Of a stretch of DNA of 64,000 nt, positions 58,309 to 64,000 are shown piece after piece. Within the stretch, counting starts at the first letter, position 1, and every line of letters begins with the position of its first letter. A model generated the notes under the pieces. It searched no databases, was not told the DNA's origin, and saw only the letters and a program-made list of their open reading frames with translations. The position numbers were made by a program, and so were the translations under genes. The stretch spans positions 28,484 through 92,483 of the forward strand of contig JASANC010005175.1 in assembly GCA_030248135.1 (NCBI GenBank). The letters run 5' to 3'. The DNA comes from Theristus sp. LFF4_11 (Eukaryota; Nematoda; Chromadorea; Monhysterida; Xyalidae).

Positions 58309-60013
58309 AAATGCTCTACTCTGCTTCTAATTGCGACCCGTCCTACTGAAATGACGTCATGTGATTTGAAACAAAACTGTCCAATCTGTCAAAAAAGTTT
58401 GTCATGCAATGAAATAATAATATGCGCTTTTCGTTTTTTTTTGATTGCGACAAATGCGGACGAAATACGTGGACCGAACTTTTTGTTATCCTTACATAGC
58501 GATTTTTTGTAATTGTTTCCTCAAATTAAAATTAAAAAAATTAAAGTGATCGATGTTTGTTCTATCCATCGAATATCATGCTTATTCGCGAGCGGAGCGG
58601 ACAGCGGATGCCAGCATACCATGGATCATTGGTCTTTTGGATCATTGGATTAAACTGGATCATCACAGGTACACCCGCTGTGTGCACGAGAATTTTTTTG
58701 TGGTGATGTTCTACACACGCAGTTTGTGCATAATACCGATTAAGTTACGTGTTACTTAAAGCCCGTTCATACCAGACGTATGCAGACGTAGGTTGACGCC
58801 TACGTTTCCACGAAGGAAGTTTTGTTGACTGATTTGTTGAGCAGGCGGGGAATGTGCAGTTACTGTTATGATCGGTCAAATCGGTCAGGGTCATTTATGG
58901 CCGCTAGCAACACGAACGCTGGATGCACGGTCAATCTTGAGATGTTTGCCAGTTATTGTACAAGAGAAACTTTGCAAATAACTTGTGGAATATGGATCTA
59001 TGGCACGGAAAAGAAATTCGTTCGTGTACATTACTGATATGCAGATACGGTGCGAACCAATTAATCTGATTTATTATATGTGTAGTTTTCAAATTCAGAA
59101 CGCATGATATTTGTATTTCAGATTTCATAAATGGTTAGTAGGTCTTGGTCGTCATGCATAAGCACGCAGATGTGCATATTTTCTCTGTTTTGGAGAAAGC
59201 CGGTGATGGTGGTATAGTGTGTGTGTGCTGTTTGCTAACCATTCATTTTTATTTGCCCTTGTTGTCTTTCCGAACAGCTATTGCATACATGTAGGAATTT
59301 AGTTCATGTTGACTTTTCACAAATCAAAGCTGTGGCAGTTTCACAGTATGCCTGCAGCCTGCATGCGTGCAGCAGGTATAGTACGTTTGTTTCAACCTGG
59401 CAGCTTTTTCCAGAATACAGCGCGGGCGAATGCAGAGCACGTAACAGAAAAAAGAGTCGAGATCGGAGTATCAGCCTCATTTTAGCCACCAGTGGGGTTT
59501 CGATTTCAACACTGAAAACCGTTTCCAAAGTGTTTCGAAACATTTTGACCAAGCGTTCCCTGATCTCTTGTGGTTACCGGTGGTAACCAAACAAAATTTA
59601 TTTTGCTAAACGCTCCATTTTGTTTGGTTGCCACCGGTTGCCCGACATTGTTGTTTGGTTACTAACGGTGTGCCGGTGTAGCCACAAAAGATGGAGCGTT
59701 GGCGAAAACGCTAAAAAAAGTTTAGAAGTAACTACTGGCGAAAATACAACATGCAAAACCAAATCGTTCTTTTTTTTGAAAAAAGTGGCGCTTGCATTGT
59801 ATTCCACGAAAAAAGTAACAGGTATAACAAGCATGCTTTAGTTTATAACATTCCAACTTTAAAAGACCAGAAGTTTTTTTTTGAGTTCTCGCATGCCAAG
59901 CACTATCGTGCATCACCTTTTCTTGCACACACACAACGTCAACATTTTTTGTTAAACTGAAATTGCCAGATTCCTGCTGTTTTCAGAACCAATAACAAAG
60001 AGTCAATTCAAAA
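58309..60013. other. Intergenic, repeats only
   Basis: No exon is supported. It holds a fragment of the GCGAGCGGAGCGGACAGCGGA repeat near 58585 (also near 47945 and 52320), a palindromic GGTTACCGGTGGTAACC near 59572, and a piece of the CAACCTGGCAG...CAGAATACAG MITE near 59393. Confidence 0.45.
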
Positions 60014-63000
60014 ATGCTTCTGCTGATTGTTTTAGTCGCATTGCTTTTGCCGCTGACCAACAGTAACGAAGTCGGTAAGTGCATTGAAATGACAAAATGT
60101 GCACCGTTTTAGCCGCACGCTTTCTTGGAGTCACTGCGCTCCGTGTTGCCAGGAACGGTGCATGGTGTGTGGCTATGGATCGGTCCCTTGTACACATGAG
60201 ATACACTGTAGGACATCGACAGGTACGGCAGATCTATTCGAACGTGTCGGACGCCGAAAAATGACATCATTGGCTTTAAACACGTTTGTTTGTTATGATC
60301 GCGCAAGATTGATTATTCCGAAACTTTTTCAGTCCTTGATCACGTATTTTTTATGTGAAGCATTCAGGCTGACACTGAAAGTGTCCGAACAAATGTCCGG
60401 CCGCCTTCCGGGTTGGTGTCTTGTCCACCTTGGTGTCCCTTGGCCTTGCGCGTGATGTTCCGGCAATAAAAGTGGCAAACCCACCACATTCGGCCCTTTC
60501 AGCCAGTTTTATTTCCGGTGGACACGAATTACCCAGGTGAACAGGACACTTCGGACATTTTTTGTGTCCGCATTTTCGCTCAATTAGATCCGCGGAACCA
60601 CTTCAACACCGAAACACGTGCTCATCTGCGTTTTCACACTCGAACGAACATTAAGACGCATGGGGAGATTCCGCCGTACCCGTACCCATGGGTGCACCAT
60701 CACCATGATGACGACGATGACGACGATGACGACCAGACTACAACAACGGTGGAACCAACAACAACCGGTATGATTGATGACCGTTTTAAGGTCAGTTCAT
60801 ACCGACGTCTGTTGACGGACGTCGACGTACGTCGTCGCCACTGCATGCATGCAACAACACGAGACGTGACGTGACGTGACGTGACATGGCATGACCTGGC
60901 GTAACGTGACGTGACGTGACATGGCATGACGTGGCGTAACGTAACGTGACGTGACATGGCATGACCTGGCGTAACGTGACGTGACGTGACATGGCATGAC
61001 GTGGCGTAACGTGACGTGACGTGACATGGTATGACGTGGCGTAACGTGACGTGACTTGACATGGTATGACGTGGCGTAACGTGACGTGACGTGACATGGC
61101 ATGACGTGGCGTGACGTGACATGACGTGACATTGTATGACGTAGCGTAACGTGACATCACGTGACATGGCATGACGTGGCGTAACGTGACGTGACGTGAC
61201 ATGGCATGACGTGGCGTAACGTGACGTGACGTGACATGGCATGACGTGGCGTAACGTGACGTGACGTGACATGGCATGACGTGGCGTAACGTGACGTGAC
61301 GTGACATGGCATGACGTGGCGTAACGTGACGTGACGTGACATGGCATGACGTGGCGTAACGTGACGTGACGTGATATGGCATGACGTGGCGTAACGTGAC
61401 GTGACGTGACATGGCATGACGTGGCGTAACGTGACGTGACGTGACATGGCATGACGTGGCGTAACGTGACGTGACGTGACGTTTGTACAGTCCGGATCTG
61501 TAAATCTGCTGAAATCACCATTGTCTTACGCAGTGTTCACCTGTAAAACAATGTAACCGTTTTTCTCCATTTATTCCGTCTTGCTGCAGCTGTACCGCAC
61601 CCAGCCTATTGCGCGACGCTGTTTGCACCGATCGACACGGACGGTTGCGGTGCGATGATGACGGCGGGTGACACGTGCACCAGTGCGATCAAACAGTGCT
61701 CGTGGACGTGCAACGATCCGGAGGCAATAGACCTTCAGGCGGCACTGACGTTCCACGGGTGTGCCGATCATGGTTATGGTCAGTAACACTATTACCCGTT
61801 TGTTCGGACACTTTTTTGCGTGACACTGTAACAAAAAAACGGGTACCGTATTACCCTCAATAAACCCCCATGGGGGATTAATACGTCAGCGACTTTTAGG
61901 GGTGGGGGTTTATTGGTGGGGGGGGGGGATTATTGGTGGGGGGGGGGTTTATTTACAAAAAATTCTAGGGGTGGGGGTTTGTTGAAAAAAGGCAAAAATA
62001 CCTTGCATGGCAGGCAAGAAAGAAATGGGGGTAATACGGTATGTCTTTCACTCGAAGTTGTTTTATTAAGACGCCAAATCAACATACAGATTTTCGAAAT
62101 TGTCCATAGGGCAGAAAGCTGAAAGATTCGCGCTGCTGCCATTCAACTTTTTTTAACATCAGCTAACCGTTCTTTCAGACGCCGATGAAAACACTTCTGT
62201 GAAGCTTTTCTGTGTATACACGATAATAAATCTGTTCCAGTGATAGAGTCATAGCCACTTTTTGTTCTAAAACCAACCATATGCACTGCCATATGAAACA
62301 AACAAAAAAAATGCAAATACCGTATTACCCCCAATAAACCCCCATGGGGGATTAATACGTCAGCGACTTTTAGGGGTGGGGGTTTATTGGTGGGGGGGGG
62401 GGTTATTTACAAAAAATTCTGGGGGTGGGGGTTTGTTGAAAAATGGCAAAAATACCTTGCACGGCAGGCAAGAAAGTCTCAGAAACTTCTACTTTTCACA
62501 GAGATTTCCTTTTGTAACAGCCTTTTGTAATGAAATTACCACTAACTCATCCCTTTGGGGCTTTTGGTAGCACAATTTCACCAATGTCACTGCATTCAGT
62601 CACTGAATTCGCTGGGTATGTGTTTCAAACAGGTTTCCAATTAACCCCCATGGGGGATTATTTGTGGGGGGGGGTTACTTGGAAACTGGTCGGGGGGGGT
62701 GGGGGTTTATTGGTGGGGGGGATTAATGGTGGGGGGGGGGTTAATGGGGGTAATACGGTATACAACAAACGGTTGCCAACAGCGCCTGAAGGTGGGAGGG
62801 GAGGGGTAGAATCTTTATTTTTTAAAAGGTTAAAAAACCTCAAAAGCTGTCGTTGCATGTAGATTGGCAGCGGCACAATACCGTCGGAGTACACGGGCAC
62901 CTAGATTCTGTTGCATCTGGCCTCCGATGACGTCGGTTTCGTACGGGGCGGTGGATCGTGGAGCGTCATGGATCCGGCAAATGCGGCACAACTGCGTAAT

Positions 63001-63610
63001 TCTTTTGTTTTCTTTTGTTGTTTTTTTCAAATAAAAACCACACTACAGTATCATAATAGTAATGTTTGTTGTTCGGAATTCCGGCAATAAACTCCCGGCG
63101 CACACTTCCAAGTTTGCATCGGCGAGTGCCTGGATTGAGAGGATGCAGCCGTTAAATTTTCAGAACTGGAGTGTGTGCTCATTGCGCGTTTCCTAGTCTC
63201 GTGAAGTTGTATATGGTCGCTTGAAGTTGTCGTCATTTTTTTTCGCAGAATACAGAGAGCATATGCAAACCTTTGCAATTACAGTAAGAACGATCACATA
63301 TCGGGTTTCATCAAACGGCTCCCGATCCCGCTTTTTTGTGTCCTGCACAAGAAGCGACAGGCTTAAACAAACTTACTGTATTATACAGTAACCGCACGTA
63401 TCAGCGCCAACACAGAACCGAAATAACCTGTTGACACTTCATGAATGTACCAAAATAACCTGTTGAAACTTCATGAATGCACCTTTTATTCCAGGACGTC
63501 CGAACCCGCCACCGCGAGTGGTTGAAGTGCCAGAGGTTGACGAGGCACACGCGGAGAAGCGTCGTGAGTATGAGCGGAGACAGCAACAAGGCGGCGGCGA
63601 AAGAAAGTAG
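60014..63610 (+). CDS. Secreted Cys-rich protein with His/Asp run
   Basis: Four phase-consistent exons: 60014-60074, 60537-60767, 61590-61778 and 63495-63610 (TAG), 198 residues. The ATG at 60014 opens a clear signal peptide (MLLLIVLVALLLPLTNS). Exon 2 has a His4-Asp9 run after PPYPYPWV and a Thr-rich linker (QTTTTVEPTTT). Exon 3 is a six-cysteine module: YCATLFAPIDTDGC, GDTC, IKQCSWTC and FHGC. The C-S/x-x-T-C element recalls ShKT domains, but the last cysteine is about 15 residues away instead of 2, so the fold is uncertain. The C terminus is a charged tail (EKRREYERRQQQ). The His/Asp run could bind divalent metal. The intron after exon 2 holds a 35-bp minisatellite, and the next intron two C-rich MITEs. 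Confidence 0.75.
60862..61480. repeat. 35-bp minisatellite built of GTGAC-type pentamers
   Basis: About 17-18 tandem units of ATGGCATGACGTGGCGTAAC plus GTGAC x3 (35 bp, e.g. starts at 61201 and 61236). Each unit is itself made of seven 5-mers (GTGAC, GTAAC, ATGGC, ATGAC, GTGGC). Central units are nearly identical, outer ones more varied. It lies in intron 2 of the secreted Cys-rich gene. Confidence 0.95.
61844..62041. mobile_element. C-rich MITE, internally deleted copy 3
   Basis: It has TA-flanked CCGTATTACCCTC and GGGGGTAATACGG ends. Only the outer G/C-run and TTGCATGGCAGGCAAGAAAG parts remain; the centre found in 8522-8981 is missing. It lies in intron 3 of the secreted Cys-rich gene. Confidence 0.75.
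62318..62760. mobile_element. C-rich MITE, copy 4
   Basis: Full-length member: TA, CCGTATTACCCCCAATAAAC at the left and GGGGGTAATACGG, TA at the right. It contains GGGATTAATACGTCAGCGAC and the CACTGAATTCGCTGGGTATG centre. It is in opposite orientation to 8522-8981. It lies in the same intron as copy 3, about 280 bp away. Confidence 0.8.
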
Positions 63611-64000
63611 TGAAGATGTTTCGGAGGAAACAATACAAAATTACCATTTCTGTTTCTGTCACTTAGGTATTCAAAAATCTTCAAATTTTCACCTATCACC
63701 TGCTAAAGTATGTTTGTTTAACCGTGTCACTTTTCGCAGATTACTTTTAGCATGCGTAACTTCGAATTAGAACGGATGTATTGGGTTTTTGGTGGAAATC
63801 AAACGCTCTATTGTGGCTAAATACATGTCTTCTTGGAACCCGATCCTGTTGTTTTGCGAGCTCTGTTTTGTGCAAAAATGGCAGGTCTAAACAAACATAC
63901 TGTACACAATACGTACTTCTTGTTTTTCAAACACGGATCCGACAATTGGTTGCACGTTCTCTGTTTTTATCGCGTACTGTTTTTTTAATGTTTTTATCGC
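63611..64000. other. Downstream flank, MITE fragments
   Basis: No exon is supported. A GTCTAAACAAACATACTGTA end near 63885 belongs to the small MITE family of 25608-25840. A more complete member lies at about 63240-63395 in the last intron of the preceding gene. Confidence 0.4.

Noticed and set aside
60700..61521. Minus-strand open frames of up to 273 codons (His/Val/Thr/Ser repeats)
   Set aside because: They are translations of the 35-bp minisatellite, open in three frames; no start context or splice support.

Overview
The window is eukaryotic, from an invertebrate animal. A nematode or a closely related ecdysozoan is the best fit. Genes are split by GT-AG introns and lie on both strands among many inverted-repeat elements, several with TA target sites. 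The gene set (RasGRP/rgef-1, a GT92 glycosyltransferase, a Gr/LITE-1-type receptor, a peptide GPCR, MIF, C-type lectins) supports this. I did not identify the species. I saw no rRNA gene, standard tRNA gene, CRISPR array or bacterial feature. Gene models were built by eye from splice motifs and intron phase; where exon phases agree across a whole gene I treat the model as strong.

Layout. 1-9 kb: a partial secreted Cys/Thr-rich gene (+, about 1617-3075), a 2.5-kb fold-back element (3751-6280), AT-rich sequence without convincing exons, and the first C-rich MITE. 9.2-22.3 kb: a RasGRP-type Ras/Rap exchange factor (+) with a giant CAA/poly-Gln tract in its N-terminal REM domain. Its 4.9-kb intron contains a complete GT92 glycosyltransferase gene on the minus strand. 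22.8-28.5 kb: two minus-strand C-type lectin units in tandem. 29-37 kb: a repeat-choked stretch holding an unrecognised minus-strand gene and a complete three-exon MIF gene (+), interleaved with each other. 37-46.1 kb: an eight-exon NPY/NPF-like GPCR (+) whose introns carry a 1.75-kb fold-back element, a decayed Tc1-like transposon and MITEs. 46.5-52.3 kb: an eight-exon gustatory-receptor-family gene (-) with a SINE, a 148-bp tandem repeat and a 1.07-kb TIR element in its introns. 54-58.3 kb: a multi-exon gene (+) resembling SPATA7. 60-63.6 kb: a four-exon secreted Cys-rich protein (+) with a 35-bp minisatellite and two C-rich MITEs in its introns.

The genes do not form one pathway. Several are signalling or surface/secreted products (RasGRP, peptide GPCR, Gr receptor, lectins, MIF, two secreted Cys-rich proteins), but nothing in the sequence ties them together.

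The most unusual signal is architectural. In several introns the terminal inverted repeat of a MITE starts exactly at the exon edge and supplies the 5' splice donor. Two different MITE families do this, one of them in both orientations. This resembles introner-like behaviour.
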